Assembly: GCF_000698595.1 (NCBI RefSeq)
Contig: NZ_JFHC01000005.1
Span: 1-64,000, forward strand
Origin: Caballeronia glathei
GTDB lineage: Bacteria > Pseudomonadota > Gammaproteobacteria > Burkholderiales > Burkholderiaceae
Direction of reading: 5' to 3'
Length of the DNA: 64,000 bases
Shown piece by piece: positions 7,947 to 19,639 of the stretch; position 1 is the first letter of the stretch, and every line of letters begins with the position of its first letter. Below the pieces are notes generated by a model. It saw only the letters and a program-made list of their open reading frames with translations. It did not search any database and was not told where the DNA came from. The translations under genes were made by a program, and so were the position numbers.

Positions 7947-10214
7947 TTCCTCCGCCTCTGCCACTGCGCCCGCCGGATCGGCAAAGAACTCCCGCACGAC
8001 ATCGATCTCGCGCGTACGCTTGAATGGCGGCAGGCTCTGCCAGATGCGCCGGCCATAAGGCTTGTCGACGAGACGCGTGTCACAGATCATCAGCACGCCG
8101 CGGTCGGTTTCCGCGCGAATCAGGCGTCCCGCGCCCTGTTTGAGCGTGATCACCGCCTGCGGCAACTGATGCACGGCGAACGGGCTCAGGCCCTTCTTCG
8201 TCAGCGCTTCGAGGCGCGCCGAGAGCACCGGGTCGTCGGGCGGTGCGAATGGCAGCTTGTCGATCACGACGAGCGAGAGCGCATCGCCGCGCACGTCCAC
8301 GCCTTCCCAGAAACTCTGGCTCCCCACCAGGATCGCATTGCCGTACGCGCGAAAGCGATCGAGCAGTTCGGTGCGGCTCGCGTCGCCCTGCACGAGGAGC
8401 GGATAGTCCCAGCCGCGCCGCTCGAGCGTGTCGCGCAGGCGCATCGAGATGCGGTCGACGGCGCGCAGCGTCGTGCACAGCACGAACACGCCGCCGCCCG
8501 AAGCCTCGATCGCCGGCAGCGCCGCTTCGAACACCGCATCGGTGAACTGCGGCGACGACGGCTGCGGCAGGTTCCGCGGCACGTACAGAAGGCCCTGCGT
8601 GGGATAGTCGAACGGGCTCGGCAGCGTCATCGAGCGGCGCGCGTTGAGCCCCATCTGCGCGGCGTAGTGCGTGAAGTCGCCGCGCACGGAAAGCGTCGCC
8701 GACGTGAAAATCCACGCGCGCGGCACGCCCGCGCGCTGCTTTGCGAAGATCGGCGCAACGGAAAGCGGCGTCTCGTGCAATTGCACCGTGTGCGAGAACA
8801 CTTCGATCCAGCGCACCTTCTCGTTCGGATCGGTCATCGCGGCTTCTTTCGCGGCGGCCTCGTCCTCGACGACCGCGCGCTCCGTCGATGTCGGCGGCGA
8901 AGTCCAGCCGGACAGCAGCCCCTGCAGTTCGCGCGCGCGGCGCACGAGCGCCTGGAGCGACTCGGCGCGCTCCGCGTGCGCCGAAAGCGCGGCGGCGAGC
9001 GCGTCGAGGTGCGTCTGCAGCGTGTCGAGCGCTTCGAAAAGCGGATGATCGTCGGCGAGCTGGCCGAGCGACATGCGCACCGAATCCTCCCGGAACGCAA
9101 GGCGCACGTCGCGCGCCGCGCGCTCGAGCGCGGCGCCGAGCTTGGTCCAGTCGGTCGCGTCGCGGGCGTGGCCGAGGCCTTCCGCCACCGAATCGCGGGC
9201 CAGTTCGAGGAACTGCGTGGTCGAGACCGTTTCGCCGAAAAAGAGCGTCGCCGTCTCGGGCAGCTGATGCGCCTCGTCGAAGATGATGGTGTTCGCGGTC
9301 GGCAGCAGCTCGGCCATGCCGGTGTCGCGCAGCATCACGTCGGCGAAGAAGAGGTGATGGTTCACCACGACGATATCCGCCTGCTGCGCCTCGCGGCGCG
9401 CGTGCATCACGAAACATTCCTTGTAATGCGGGCATTCCTGGCCGAGACAGTTGTCGCGCGTGGACGTGACCATCGGCCAGACCGGCGAATTCTCCGGCAC
9501 GCTCGCGAGCTCGGCCTTGTCGCCGGTGCGCGTGATTTTCGCGAAACGGATGATCTCCTGCAGATGCGACGTGTCCTGGCGCGTCGGCAGGCGGCCGTTG
9601 TCGGCGGTGCGCTGCAGGTAGTAGTGACACAGATAGTTCGCGCGGCCCTTGAGCATCGCCACCGACACCGGCACGGCGAGCGCATCGCGCACGGTCGGGA
9701 TGTCGCGCTGGAACAGCTGGTCCTGCAGGTGCTTGGTGCCGGTCGAGACGATCACCTTGCCGCCCCAGAGCATCGCCGGGACGAGATAGGCGTAGGTCTT
9801 GCCGGTGCCCGTCCCCGCTTCGACGATCAGCGTGTTCTCGCCGCCGTCGATCGCGGCCGTCGCCGTGGCGATGCCGAGGTCGTCCGCCGGCTGCTCGCCG
9901 GGTTCGTACGGCTTGTCCGACGGCCCGAGCCTGCGCGCGGGGCGGCGCTGCGCCTCGAACATCGCGGGTTCGGGCATCGCGCGGCCGGACGCCTCCATCG
10001 CGGCGGCGACGGCGCGCGCCATCTCGATTTGCGAGGCGCGTGCGCGATAGCCTTCGATGGCGCGCGCAAGCAGGCCGTCGGCGGAGAAGATCGAGTCCAG
10101 CTCGGCGCGGCGCTTGTCCGCGAGCATGAGCGGCGCGGCGCCTTCGGCGGCATGACCGGCCGCTTTCGCGCCTGTGTTCGCGTCTGTGTTCGATAGGGTT
10201 GCGGGTGAATTCAA
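7944..10214 (-). CDS. DinG/YoaA-type ATP-dependent DNA helicase (XPD/Rad3 family, Fe-S)
   Basis: A superfamily 2 helicase related to E. coli YoaA and DinG. Visible motifs are Walker A EAGTGTGKT, the Cys cluster of the Fe-S domain (DNCLGQECPHYKEC), the DEAH box (IIFDEAHQLPE), and the C-terminal helicase motifs (SFWEGVDV, QGAGRLIR). Probable role is 5'-3' unwinding of DNA or R-loops in repair. There is an insert of about 55 residues, rich in Pro and Arg, between the Q-motif region (QIEMA) and Walker A. The frame is open to 10304; I prefer the TTG at 10214, preceded by AGGAA at about 9 nt (756 aa). Another ATG lies at 10127. Confidence 0.88.
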   Translation of the reverse strand: MNSPATLSNTDANTGAKAAGHAAEGAAPLMLADKRRAELDSIFSADGLLARAIEGYRARASQIEMARAVAAAMEASGRAMPEPAMFEAQRRPARRLGPSDKPYEPGEQPADDLGIATATAAIDGGENTLIVEAGTGTGKTYAYLVPAMLWGGKVIVSTGTKHLQDQLFQRDIPTVRDALAVPVSVAMLKGRANYLCHYYLQRTADNGRLPTRQDTSHLQEIIRFAKITRTGDKAELASVPENSPVWPMVTSTRDNCLGQECPHYKECFVMHARREAQQADIVVVNHHLFFADVMLRDTGMAELLPTANTIIFDEAHQLPETATLFFGETVSTTQFLELARDSVAEGLGHARDATDWTKLGAALERAARDVRLAFREDSVRMSLGQLADDHPLFEALDTLQTHLDALAAALSAHAERAESLQALVRRARELQGLLSGWTSPPTSTERAVVEDEAAAKEAAMTDPNEKVRWIEVFSHTVQLHETPLSVAPIFAKQRAGVPRAWIFTSATLSVRGDFTHYAAQMGLNARRSMTLPSPFDYPTQGLLYVPRNLPQPSSPQFTDAVFEAALPAIEASGGGVFVLCTTLRAVDRISMRLRDTLERRGWDYPLLVQGDASRTELLDRFRAYGNAILVGSQSFWEGVDVRGDALSLVVIDKLPFAPPDDPVLSARLEALTKKGLSPFAVHQLPQAVITLKQGAGRLIRAETDRGVLMICDTRLVDKPYGRRIWQSLPPFKRTREIDVVREFFADPAGAVAEAEE

Positions 10215-10335
10215 GGCGAGCGGTTCCTGCTTGTGCGATGCGGCCCGCGAGCCGCGGCCCCGCGCGGCACGACACGGGCCAAACGCGGGGCAAACGTGCG
10301 GCAAGGCGCCGGAGCGCGGGTCGCTTTGGCGCGCT

Positions 10336-10566
10336 TCAGTGCGCGTCGGGTTCCAGCTGCAATTGCAGCAGGATGATGGTGTCTTTCACTTTGAGCTTGC
10401 GCTTTTTCAGGCGCCTCAACTCCAGGTCGTTGATGCCGGGCACGTTGGCCATCCTGCCGATCAGGCTGTCGAGGCCATGATGCTCCGACTGCAACTGTGC
10501 AATGCGCTCGCGGATCACGGCTGCATCGATTGCTACGGCTGGCGCTGCGGTCAAACGTTGCTGCAT
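10336..10566 (-). CDS. DUF465 (YdcH-like) small coiled-coil protein
   Basis: A 76-residue protein with the DUF465 signature: a helical hairpin with a short-range repeat of charged residues and the conserved ELRRLKKRKLKVKD segment near the C-terminus. Function of the family is unknown. It lies upstream of the helicase gene on the same strand, about 120 bp from the preferred helicase start. An AGAGGAGG-like site precedes the ATG (GAGGCGAGC region at 10567-10578). Family assignment is good; no role can be given. Confidence 0.8.
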   Translation of the reverse strand: MQQRLTAAPAVAIDAAVIRERIAQLQSEHHGLDSLIGRMANVPGINDLELRRLKKRKLKVKDTIILLQLQLEPDAH

Positions 10567-10642
10567 GCTCGCCTCCTCTCGTTACGAGACGCGGCGCCCG
10601 ATGGCACCGCGTCGCCCGAGGTTGCTGTACGGCCCGAAGATG

Positions 10643-11446
10643 CTACTTGCTTTGCTGCTGTTGCTGTTGCTGTTGCTGTTGTTGCTGCTGCTTGATCTGC
10701 TGCTGGCGCGCCTGCTCTTTCTGCGCGTCGAGCGCGCGCTGCTGCTCCTTCGCGGCCGCCTCCTTCTGGCGCGCCTCGACTTCCGCCTTGTGCAGCGCCG
10801 CCTCGCGTTGCTTCTCTTCAAAGCGCTGCGCCTTCTGGTCGCGATCGCGCGCATCCTGCGCCCCGCGCGCACGCGCCTCGTCGAGCTGCTTCTGGTAGTC
10901 GGCCTGCTTGCGATCGTACGCGGCCTGATTTGCCGCGCGCTGCGGCTCTTCCGCGTTGCGCTGGGCAGCAGCCAGTTCGTTCTGGCGCTGCTTTTCGGCG
11001 AAGCTCGCCTCGTTCGACTTTTCGGTCGTCGCGCGCGCCGGCGCGTCCGCCTCGTACTGCGCACGCTTGATCGCCGTCTGCCGGTCGCGCTCGCTCGCGT
11101 GCTGGACGCGCTGCTCTTCATCGAGCGCAAGCTGTTCCGTACGGATCTGCTGCCGGACCACGCGCATCGCGTTGCGCGCGTTGTCGAGGCAGTGATTCAC
11201 GAAAAACTTGCTATAACAATTGTGCTGCGCGACGCCATAGCGATAATTGTTCTCTTCCGAGCGCAGGTCCAGCGCCTTCTGCCGGCTTTCGAAATCGTTG
11301 CCGGCCGGCGTGCCCGCTGCATCGTCGAGCGGCTTTTCGGTCACGGACGTCGTCGCGTCGATCGGCTTTGGCGTCTGTGCGGACGCTGCCTGCGGCAGCA
11401 GCAAGAGCGACCACGCGATGGCCACCACACCCGCGAGCCGCAGCAC
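10643..11446 (-). CDS. Secreted coiled-coil protein with C-terminal polyglutamine tract
   Basis: I do not recognise a named family. From the GTG at 11446 (267 aa) the protein begins with a clear signal peptide (LRLAGVVAIAWSLLLLPQAASA, cleavage after ASA), then a short region with two Cys (HNCYSKFFVNHC) and about 170 residues of charged coiled coil rich in Gln, Ala, Glu, Arg and Lys. It ends in a near-pure Gln run. The frame is open to 11572 (GTG), but an extended -10 motif overlaps those first codons and the resulting n-region would be far too long, so I prefer the later start. Periplasmic location is inferred. No enzymatic motif seen. Confidence 0.72.
   Translation of the reverse strand: MLRLAGVVAIAWSLLLLPQAASAQTPKPIDATTSVTEKPLDDAAGTPAGNDFESRQKALDLRSEENNYRYGVAQHNCYSKFFVNHCLDNARNAMRVVRQQIRTEQLALDEEQRVQHASERDRQTAIKRAQYEADAPARATTEKSNEASFAEKQRQNELAAAQRNAEEPQRAANQAAYDRKQADYQKQLDEARARGAQDARDRDQKAQRFEEKQREAALHKAEVEARQKEAAAKEQQRALDAQKEQARQQQIKQQQQQQQQQQQQQSK
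10644..10700 (-). repeat. CAG/CAA trinucleotide tract encoding polyglutamine
   Basis: The 3' end of the coiled-coil gene is an imperfect CAG/CAA repeat giving about 14 consecutive Gln before the final Ser-Lys, preceded by further QQQ blocks. CAA and CAG alternate in a semi-regular CAGCAA hexanucleotide pattern, a sequence prone to replication slippage. Confidence 0.9.
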
Positions 11447-11562
11447 GGCAGAGGACGAAACGACTGCGGGATCCGGCGCAATCGCGGACGATGCGCAGGG
11501 CAATGCGTGTGAAAGGCGGGAGGTCGGCAACGTGGTAGACAGGCGGCTTGAACGATCCCGAA

Positions 11563-11571
11563 ATTCTATCA
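11563..11571 (-). promoter_or_regulatory. Extended -10 promoter motif upstream of coiled-coil gene
   Basis: TGATAGAAT on the minus strand (11571-11563), an extended -10 element with no convincing -35. Transcription would begin near 11556, placing the GTG at 11572 outside the message and favouring a downstream start. Confidence 0.45.
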
Positions 11572-11680
11572 CCGCCCGCCAGAGCCCTTTCGCATTTATG
11601 GCAAAATGCCCCGCTTCACCAACCCGGCCGACGTGCTCGCGCCCTTAAAGCTCGCCACGAGCGACACGAGGGGAGCGCCG

Positions 11681-14065
11681 ATGCCCTTGATGAGCCAGCA
11701 GGCAGTGCAGAAACCCATGACGGAAACCGTAGCACTCAAGATCGTACAGCGCATCGCCACCGAGTTGACCGTGCAGCCGCGCCAGGTCGCCGCCGCCGTG
11801 CAACTCCTCGATGAAGGCTCAACCGTCCCGTTCATTGCCCGGTATCGCAAGGAAGTGACCGGCAATCTCGACGATACGCAACTGCGCACGCTCGAAGAGC
11901 GGCTCATGTACCTGCGCGAACTCGAAGACCGCCGCGCGTCGATCATTCAGAGCATCGACGAGCAGGGCAAGCTGACTGACGAACTGCGTGCCGCGATCGA
12001 AGGCGCCGACAGCAAGCAGGTTCTCGAAGACCTGTATCTCCCCTACAAGCCGAAGCGCCGCACGCGCGCGCAGATCGCCCGCGAAGCCGGGCTCGAGCCG
12101 CTCGCACAGGCGCTTCTCGCCGATCCGGCACTCGATCCGCAGACCGAAGCCGCGAAGTTCGTCGATGCGGAGAAAGGCGTCGCGGACGTGAAAGCCGCAC
12201 TTGACGGCGCGCGCGACATTCTCTCCGAACAGTTCGGCGAAACGGCCGACATCCTCGGCAAGCTGCGCAATTACCTGTTCAACCAGGGCAGCGTGATGTC
12301 GAAGGTTATCGACGGCAAGGAAGGCGAGGAAGGCGAGAAATTCCGCGACTACTACGACTACAGCGAAACGATCCGCACGGTGCCGTCGCATCGCGCGCTC
12401 GCGCTCTTTCGCGGACGCAACGCCGGCGTGCTGATGGTGAAGCTCGGTTTGGGCGAGGAACTCGACGCGCTGGTGCCCCACCCCGGCGAAGCGATGATCG
12501 CCCAGCACTTCGGCATCGCGAATCAGGGCCGCCCGGCCGACAAATGGCTCTCCGACGTCTGCCGCTGGTGCTGGCGCGTGAAGGTGCAGCCGCACATCGA
12601 GAACGAACTGCTCACGCAGTTGCGCGAAGAGGCGGAAGCGGAGGCGATCCGCGTGTTCGCGCGCAATCTGAAGGACCTGCTGCTCGCCGCGCCAGCGGGC
12701 CCGAAGGCCGTGATCGGACTCGACCCGGGCCTGCGCACCGGCGTGAAGGTCGCGGTGGTCGATCGCACGGGCAAGTTGCTCGCGACCGACACCATCTACC
12801 CGCACGAGCCGCGCCGCGACTGGGACGGCTCGCTCGCGAAGCTCGCGCGTCTCGTGCGCGCGACGCAGGCGGAACTCGTCAGCATCGGCAACGGCACGGC
12901 GTCGCGTGAGACCGACAAGCTGGCGAGCGAGCTGATCGCGAAGCATCCCGAGCTGAAACTGCAGAAAATCGTCGTGTCCGAAGCGGGCGCGTCCGTCTAT
13001 TCGGCTTCCGAGCTTGCCGCGAAGGAGTTTCCGGACCTCGACGTGTCGCTGCGCGGCGCCGTGTCGATTGCCCGCCGGCTGCAGGACCCGCTCGCGGAGC
13101 TCGTCAAGATCGACCCGAAGGCGATCGGCGTCGGGCAGTATCAGCACGACGTGAACCAGCGCGAACTCGCGCGCTCGCTCGACGCAGTCGTCGAGGATTG
13201 CGTGAACGCGGTCGGCGTCGATGCGAACACGGCGTCGGTGGCCCTCCTCGCCCGCGTGTCGGGCCTGAACGCGACGCTTGCGCGCAATATCGTCGACTTC
13301 CGCGACGCGAACGGGCCGTTCCCGTCGCGCGAGCATCTGAAGAAGGTGCCGCGTCTCGGCGACAAGACGTTCGAGCAGGCCGCCGGGTTCCTGCGCATCA
13401 ACAACGGCAACAATCCGCTCGACCGTTCGTCGGTGCACCCCGAGGCGTATCCGGTCGTCGAGCGCATTCTCGCGAAGATCAACAAGCACGTCGCCGACGT
13501 GCTCGGCAAGCGCGAGGCGCTGTCGGGGCTGTCGCCGGCGGAATTCGTCGACGAGCGCTTCGGGCTGCCCACCGTGCGCGACATTCTTGCCGAGCTCGAA
13601 AAGCCGGGCCGCGATCCGCGCCCCGAGTTCAAGACGGCGACGTTCCGCGAAGGCGTCGAGAAGATTTCCGATCTCGCGCCGGGCATGGTGCTGGAAGGCG
13701 TGGTGACGAACGTCGCGGCTTTCGGCGCATTCGTCGATATCGGCGTGCATCAGGACGGACTCGTGCACGTCTCGGCGATGTCGACGAAGTTCATCAAGGA
13801 CCCGCACGAAGTCGTGAAGGCGGGCCAGGTCGTGAAGGTGAAGGTGCTGGAAACCGACGTGAAGCGCCAGCGCATTTCACTGACGATGCGGCTCGACGAC
13901 GACTTCGCCGCTCCCGGCGCCTCGGCGGGCGCGGGCGCAGGCTCGCAACGTGGCGCCCAGGATCGGCGCGGCGGCGGGAGCAACCGCGACGCGCGCGGCA
14001 ACGGGCGGCGCGAGCCGGAGGCTTCGGGCGCGATGGCGGCGGCGTTCGCGAAACTCAAGCGCTAA
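11681..14065 (+). CDS. tex: Tex-family RNA-binding transcription accessory protein
   Basis: Tex is a cytoplasmic nucleic-acid-binding protein linked to transcription regulation and RNA decay. The N-terminal helical region is followed by the YqgF/RNase H-like domain ([17 protein letters not shown]), helix-hairpin-helix motifs ([30 protein letters not shown]) and a C-terminal S1 domain ([21 protein letters not shown]). It ends in a Gly/Arg-rich tail. I chose ATG 11681 (794 aa) because GAGGGGAG ends 4 nt before it; the frame is open from 11606, and ATG 11717 is another option. Convergent with kup across a shared terminator. Confidence 0.95.
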   Translation: MPLMSQQAVQKPMTETVALKIVQRIATELTVQPRQVAAAVQLLDEGSTVPFIARYRKEVTGNLDDTQLRTLEERLMYLRELEDRRASIIQSIDEQGKLTDELRAAIEGADSKQVLEDLYLPYKPKRRTRAQIAREAGLEPLAQALLADPALDPQTEAAKFVDAEKGVADVKAALDGARDILSEQFGETADILGKLRNYLFNQGSVMSKVIDGKEGEEGEKFRDYYDYSETIRTVPSHRALALFRGRNAGVLMVKLGLGEELDALVPHPGEAMIAQHFGIANQGRPADKWLSDVCRWCWRVKVQPHIENELLTQLREEAEAEAIRVFARNLKDLLLAAPAGPKAVIGLDPGLRTGVKVAVVDRTGKLLATDTIYPHEPRRDWDGSLAKLARLVRATQAELVSIGNGTASRETDKLASELIAKHPELKLQKIVVSEAGASVYSASELAAKEFPDLDVSLRGAVSIARRLQDPLAELVKIDPKAIGVGQYQHDVNQRELARSLDAVVEDCVNAVGVDANTASVALLARVSGLNATLARNIVDFRDANGPFPSREHLKKVPRLGDKTFEQAAGFLRINNGNNPLDRSSVHPEAYPVVERILAKINKHVADVLGKREALSGLSPAEFVDERFGLPTVRDILAELEKPGRDPRPEFKTATFREGVEKISDLAPGMVLEGVVTNVAAFGAFVDIGVHQDGLVHVSAMSTKFIKDPHEVVKAGQVVKVKVLETDVKRQRISLTMRLDDDFAAPGASAGAGAGSQRGAQDRRGGGSNRDARGNGRREPEASGAMAAAFAKLKR

Positions 14066-14082
14066 CGCGGTCCAAAGGCAAG

Positions 14083-14119
14083 AAAAAAGCCGTTCCGAAG
14101 CGATTCGGAACGGCTTTTT
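14083..14119. terminator. Bidirectional intrinsic terminator, tex / kup
   Basis: Six As, an 11-bp stem (14089-14099 with 14104-14114, loop GCGA) and five Ts. Symmetrical, so it can end both tex (plus) and kup (minus). Confidence 0.92.
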
Positions 14120-14147
14120 CGTTTCAGATGCAAACGACGATCGACGA

Positions 14148-16040
14148 TCAGATCTCGATCTTCGTCCCCAGTTCGACCACGCGGTTTGCCGGAATGCTGA
14201 AGAAGTCGGTCGGCTTGGCGGCGTTCTGGTGCATCCACGCGAACACGCGCTCGCGCCACACCGACATGCCCGGCAATTCCGTCGGCACGACCGTTTCGCG
14301 CGCCATGAAGAACGACGTGTCCATCAGCTCGAAGATCATCGCGTGCGTGCGGCTGATCTGCTCGAGCACGGCCTTCACGTCCGGTGTCTCGTTGAACCCG
14401 TACGCGGCCTTGACGAGAAACAGCCCGCCACCGATGTCCTTCACCTCGAGCCGCTCGGCGTCGTCGACATACGGAATGTCGCGCGTGATGAAGTTGAGGA
14501 AGATCGTGCGCTCATGCAGCACCTTGTTGTGCTTCAGGTTGTGCAAGAGGCTCACCGGCACGAGCGAATCGCTGCCCGTCAGATAGATCGCCGTGCCCGA
14601 CACGCGGTGCGGCGGGTGCGCGAGCAGCCCCTGCAGGAACGGCATGAGCGGAATGCCGTCGGCGGCCGTGCGGTCCTTCACGATCATGCGGCCCTTGTAC
14701 CAGGTCATCAGCAGGAAGAACAGCGCCCCGCCGATGCAAAGCGGCAGCCACCCGCCCTGCTCGATCTTCAGCAGGCTCGCGCCGAAAAAGCCCAGGTCGA
14801 TCAGGAAGAACACGCTGATGATGGCGGTGACGAGCACCTTGTTCCAGCCCCAGAGCTTGGTCATCACGACCGACGCGAGCATCGTGGTGACGATCATCGT
14901 CGCAGTGACGGCGAGGCCGTATGCCGCCGCGAGGTTTTCCGAACTCTTGAAGCCGATCACGATGCACAGGATGATGAAAAGCAGCATCCAGTTCACGAGC
15001 GGGATATAGATCTGGCCGATCGCGAGATCCGACGTATGCAGGATCTTCATGCGCGGCACGTAGCCGAGCTGGATCGCCTGGCTCGTGAGCGAAAAGGCGC
15101 CCGAAATGACCGCCTGCGATGCGATGACGGTTGCGATCGTCGAGAGGATCACGAGCGGCAGCAGCGCCCACTGGGGAGCGAGCAGAAAGAACGGGCTTTC
15201 GACGGCGTGCGGCGAGTGCATCAGGAGCGCGCCCTGGCCGAAGTAGTTGAGCAGGAGCGACGGCATCACGAGACCGTACCAGCCATAGCGAATCGGCTTC
15301 ACGCCGAAGTGGCCCATGTCGGCGTAGAGCGCTTCCGCGCCGGTCAGCACCAGCACGACCGAGCCCAGCACGATGTAGGCCTGCAGCACGTGCTCCGCCA
15401 TGAAGGACATGGCGTAGTAAGGATTGAGCGCGACGATCACGCCGGGCTCCAGCACGATGTGATACACGCCGAGCACGGCGAGCGTGGCGAACCAGAGCAC
15501 CATGATCGGCCCGAACCACTTGCCGACCACCGCCGTGCCGCGCCGCTGGATCCAGAACAGCATCACGAGGATGACGATCGTGATGGGAATCACGTACGGC
15601 GTGAGCTTGGGCGCCGCGACTTCGAGGCCCTCCACGGCCGAGATCACCGACATCGCCGGGGTGATCACCGCGTCACCGTAGAACATGCAGGCCCCGAAGA
15701 TGCCGAGCATCATCAGCACGCCGGACATTCGTCCCGACTCGCGGAAAGTGCGCAACGCAAGGGTCATGAGCGCGAGCACGCCGCCTTCGCGGTTGTTGTC
15801 GGCGCGCATCACGAAGAGCACGTACTTGATGCCGACCACGATCACGATCGCCCAGAAGATCAGCGAGATCACACCGAGAATCGACGCCTCCGAGAGCGCG
15901 ATACCGTGCGACGGGCTGAACGCTTCCTTGAGCGCATACAGGGGACTCGTGCCGATGTCGCCGAACACGACGCCGATGGCGGCGAGCGCGAGCGTCGAAA
16001 GAGGCTGTTTGCGCTCTTGCGCGTGAGTCATGTTAGTCAT
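14148..16040 (-). CDS. kup: Low-affinity potassium uptake protein (KUP/HAK/KT family)
   Basis: Kup imports K+ with protons across the inner membrane. The 630-residue sequence has the family start ([23 protein letters not shown]), about 12 hydrophobic segments over the first 450 residues and a cytoplasmic C-terminal domain of about 170 residues. E. coli Kup is 622 aa, so it is full length. Two ATG codons (residues 1 and 4) are possible starts. It stands alone, with a 254-bp upstream region; a TAGAAT at 16085-16080 on the minus strand is a possible -10 element. Confidence 0.96.
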   Translation of the reverse strand: MTNMTHAQERKQPLSTLALAAIGVVFGDIGTSPLYALKEAFSPSHGIALSEASILGVISLIFWAIVIVVGIKYVLFVMRADNNREGGVLALMTLALRTFRESGRMSGVLMMLGIFGACMFYGDAVITPAMSVISAVEGLEVAAPKLTPYVIPITIVILVMLFWIQRRGTAVVGKWFGPIMVLWFATLAVLGVYHIVLEPGVIVALNPYYAMSFMAEHVLQAYIVLGSVVLVLTGAEALYADMGHFGVKPIRYGWYGLVMPSLLLNYFGQGALLMHSPHAVESPFFLLAPQWALLPLVILSTIATVIASQAVISGAFSLTSQAIQLGYVPRMKILHTSDLAIGQIYIPLVNWMLLFIILCIVIGFKSSENLAAAYGLAVTATMIVTTMLASVVMTKLWGWNKVLVTAIISVFFLIDLGFFGASLLKIEQGGWLPLCIGGALFFLLMTWYKGRMIVKDRTAADGIPLMPFLQGLLAHPPHRVSGTAIYLTGSDSLVPVSLLHNLKHNKVLHERTIFLNFITRDIPYVDDAERLEVKDIGGGLFLVKAAYGFNETPDVKAVLEQISRTHAMIFELMDTSFFMARETVVPTELPGMSVWRERVFAWMHQNAAKPTDFFSIPANRVVELGTKIEI

Positions 16041-16226
16041 AAACGCGAGTATCCGTTTGGGGCGGAAAAAACGAACGCCATTCTAACGTCGCACGCAAAA
16101 ACGCCAGTCCCCGTGTTGTCGGGGCGCCACGTGGGCCGGGAAAGGCGAGTTTAGCATTGCGCACGCGGCGCGGCGGTGCATCGGCGGACGTTTTGCTCAA
16201 AGGCCACGCATCTTCCGACGCCCATG

Positions 16227-16268
16227 AAAAACGCCGTTCGGCCATGCCCGGGGCATGAGCGAACGGCG
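16227..16268 (-). terminator. Intrinsic terminator after the phosphoribosyltransferase gene
   Basis: Minus strand: 9-bp arm CGCCGTTCG (16268-16260) pairing with CGAACGGCG (16240-16232), an inner CATGCCC/GGGCATG extension, then five Ts (16231-16227). Ends the long purA-side series. Confidence 0.85.
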
Positions 16269-16294
16269 TCGGGAGAGATTGGCGAGAGACCGGC

Positions 16295-16855
16295 TCAGCC
16301 GCGGCCGTCCTGCATGCCGCGCTTGATCCACGCGCCGAGATTGTGCGGACGCACCGTGTCCCATTCTTCGAAGGGCTGATGAATCCACGGGTTCGTTTCG
16401 AGATACTGCACGTGGTAGTCGGGCTTTACCTTCGAGCACGCCTTGTACCACAGCACCGCCGAGCGGACCGAGGTGATCGCCGGATAGCGTTCCTTCAGAT
16501 GCTCCTGCACGCGCGCGAGGGTCACGCCGGAATCCACCAGGTCGTCGACCAGCAGCACGTTGCCCGACAGGTCGCCGCGCGTCATCGTGATGTACTGGGC
16601 GATGTCGAGGGCGCCCTGCTCGGTGCCCGCCGCTTCGCGGTAGGAGCTCGTCGCGAGTATCGCGAGCGGCAGGTCGTAGATGCGCGACAGCTGGTCGCCC
16701 ACGCGCAGCCCGCCGCGCGCAAGACACAGGATCTTGTCGAACTTCCAGCCGGATTCGTGCACGCGCAACGCGAGCAGTTCGATCAGCCGGTGATATTCAT
16801 CCCAGCCGACCCAGAGATTCTTGTCGTCGTTGCGCGGGTCCGTCATCGCGATCAT
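16295..16855 (-). CDS. Phosphoribosyltransferase, xanthine/hypoxanthine type
   Basis: A 186-residue type I phosphoribosyltransferase. The PRPP-binding loop VLLVDDLVDSGVTL is clear, as is the CLARGGL segment seen in Gpt-like enzymes. The likely reaction is purine salvage: base plus PRPP to nucleotide. The substrate (xanthine, guanine or hypoxanthine) is not readable. It follows purA by about 100 bp on the same strand, which fits a purine role. Starts at 16855 or at a second ATG nine bases in. Confidence 0.87.
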   Translation of the reverse strand: MIAMTDPRNDDKNLWVGWDEYHRLIELLALRVHESGWKFDKILCLARGGLRVGDQLSRIYDLPLAILATSSYREAAGTEQGALDIAQYITMTRGDLSGNVLLVDDLVDSGVTLARVQEHLKERYPAITSVRSAVLWYKACSKVKPDYHVQYLETNPWIHQPFEEWDTVRPHNLGAWIKRGMQDGRG

Positions 16856-16893
16856 TCTCTTACTCTTTCAAATGCATACTGCGGTTGAATACG

Positions 16894-16922
16894 AAATGTG
16901 GCCGCTCAGTGCGGCCACATTT
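16894..16922 (-). terminator. Hairpin between purA and phosphoribosyltransferase
   Basis: A 12-bp perfect stem (AAATGTGGCCGC with its complement, 5-nt loop) sits 35 bp beyond the purA stop. The T-run on the minus strand is weak (ATTTCGTATT), so read-through or attenuation into the downstream gene is possible. Confidence 0.5.
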
Positions 16923-16956
16923 TTGAAACAATCAGTCCCGGTCGAGCGAAACGCGC

Positions 16957-18312
<1,356 letters not shown>

Positions 18313-18330
18313 TTAGCTGGTTAAAAACGT

Positions 18331-18336
18331 ATTTTA
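18331..18336 (-). promoter_or_regulatory. Possible -10 element for purA
   Basis: TAAAAT (18336-18331) lies in the 140-bp space between hisZ and purA, with its first base about 33 bp ahead of the purA ATG. No good -35 was found, so this is only a weak case for an internal promoter. Confidence 0.3.
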
Positions 18337-18443
18337 CCTATGTTCGCGGCAGGTTCCGAGTTTTTCGGGCTGCGCGCGAACGCATGTCGATCAGCGGACG
18401 CTGAAAAAAGCCGTGGCCGATCAAGGATATGGCGCGTGAGCGC

Positions 18444-19595
18444 CTAGTTTCGGGCCTCGACGGTCCATTGCCCGTCGCCCTCGACGAGCACGCGGTCGAA
18501 CGCGAATTCGTCCAGATCGTGATCGTGGCCGGGCAACGCCTGGATCACCACTTCGCCCGCGTCGCGCAGGGCCGCGACGGCCGCGCGAAGCGGCTCGTCG
18601 TGCTTCCACGGCGCGAGGATGGCGCTGCCGCGCGCATCGATCGGCGAAATGCGCGCGACTTCGCGCAAATCGAGCGAAAAGCCCGTGGCGGCGCGCGCGC
18701 GGCCGTACGCGAGCCCGACGTCATCGTAACGGCCGCCGCGGGCGACCGCGTTCGGCACGCCGTCGACATACGCCGAGAACATCACGCCGCTGTGATAGGC
18801 ATAGCCGCGCAGGTCGGCGAGGTCGATCATCAGTTCGGCGCTCTCGACCTGGGACGCGAGAAACGCGAGGTCGTCGAGCGCACGGGCGATCACCGGCAGG
18901 TTCGGCAGACGGCCGCGGGCGGTATCGAGCACGGATGCGTCGCCATACAGCGACGGCAGCGCGCGCAGCGCTTCGCGCGGCACCTGGCCGAGATGGGCCG
19001 TCAGTTCATAGAGGCGCGGCACGTCCTTCGCGCCGAGCGCGTCGTAGAGCGCCTCGCCGAGCGACGCCGCCGCCGGCTCCAGTTCGAGCAGCGCCGCCAG
19101 CACGCCCGCGTGGCACAGATCGAGCCGCACTTTCGTCAGACCCGCGAGATGCAGTGAGTCGAGCATCAGCGTCTGGATTTCGAGATCGGCTTCGAGGCCC
19201 GCGTGGCCATAGATTTCCGCGCCGATCTGGATCTGCTCGCGCGTCGCGTGCAGGCCGCGCGGACGCGTGTGCAGCACGTTGCCCGCGTAGCAGAGGCGCG
19301 TCACGCCCTGCCGGTTCAACAGATGCGCGTCGATGCGCGACACCTGCGGCGTGATGTCCGCACGCAGTCCGAGCGTGCGCCCGGATAACTGGTCGACGAG
19401 CTTGAACGTGCGCAGATTGAGGTCCGTGCCGCCGCTCGTCAGCAGCGACTCGAGGTATTCGAGCATCGGCGGCATCACGAGTTCGTAGCCGTACGAACGG
19501 AACCGGTCGAGCAGGCGCCGGCGCAGCTCCTCGATCTTGCGGGCTTCCGACGGCAGCACGTCGGCAATGTTCTCGGGAAGTAACCAGGTCGACAT
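18444..19595 (-). CDS. hisZ: ATP phosphoribosyltransferase regulatory subunit HisZ
   Basis: HisZ is a catalytically dead histidyl-tRNA-synthetase paralogue that activates short-form HisG in histidine synthesis. The 383-residue sequence has class II synthetase-fold motifs ([29 protein letters not shown]) but lacks the anticodon domain, as expected. It pairs with the true HisS at 27.7-29.0 kb. Presence of HisZ implies a short HisG elsewhere in the genome. It lies between the DUF2065 gene and purA in a conserved series. Confidence 0.94.
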   Translation of the reverse strand: MSTWLLPENIADVLPSEARKIEELRRRLLDRFRSYGYELVMPPMLEYLESLLTSGGTDLNLRTFKLVDQLSGRTLGLRADITPQVSRIDAHLLNRQGVTRLCYAGNVLHTRPRGLHATREQIQIGAEIYGHAGLEADLEIQTLMLDSLHLAGLTKVRLDLCHAGVLAALLELEPAAASLGEALYDALGAKDVPRLYELTAHLGQVPREALRALPSLYGDASVLDTARGRLPNLPVIARALDDLAFLASQVESAELMIDLADLRGYAYHSGVMFSAYVDGVPNAVARGGRYDDVGLAYGRARAATGFSLDLREVARISPIDARGSAILAPWKHDEPLRAAVAALRDAGEVVIQALPGHDHDLDEFAFDRVLVEGDGQWTVEARN

Positions 19596-19639
19596 CTATG
19601 CGTTTCCTACGGGGTGTTGAGGGCGAAGAGCGGGACGCC

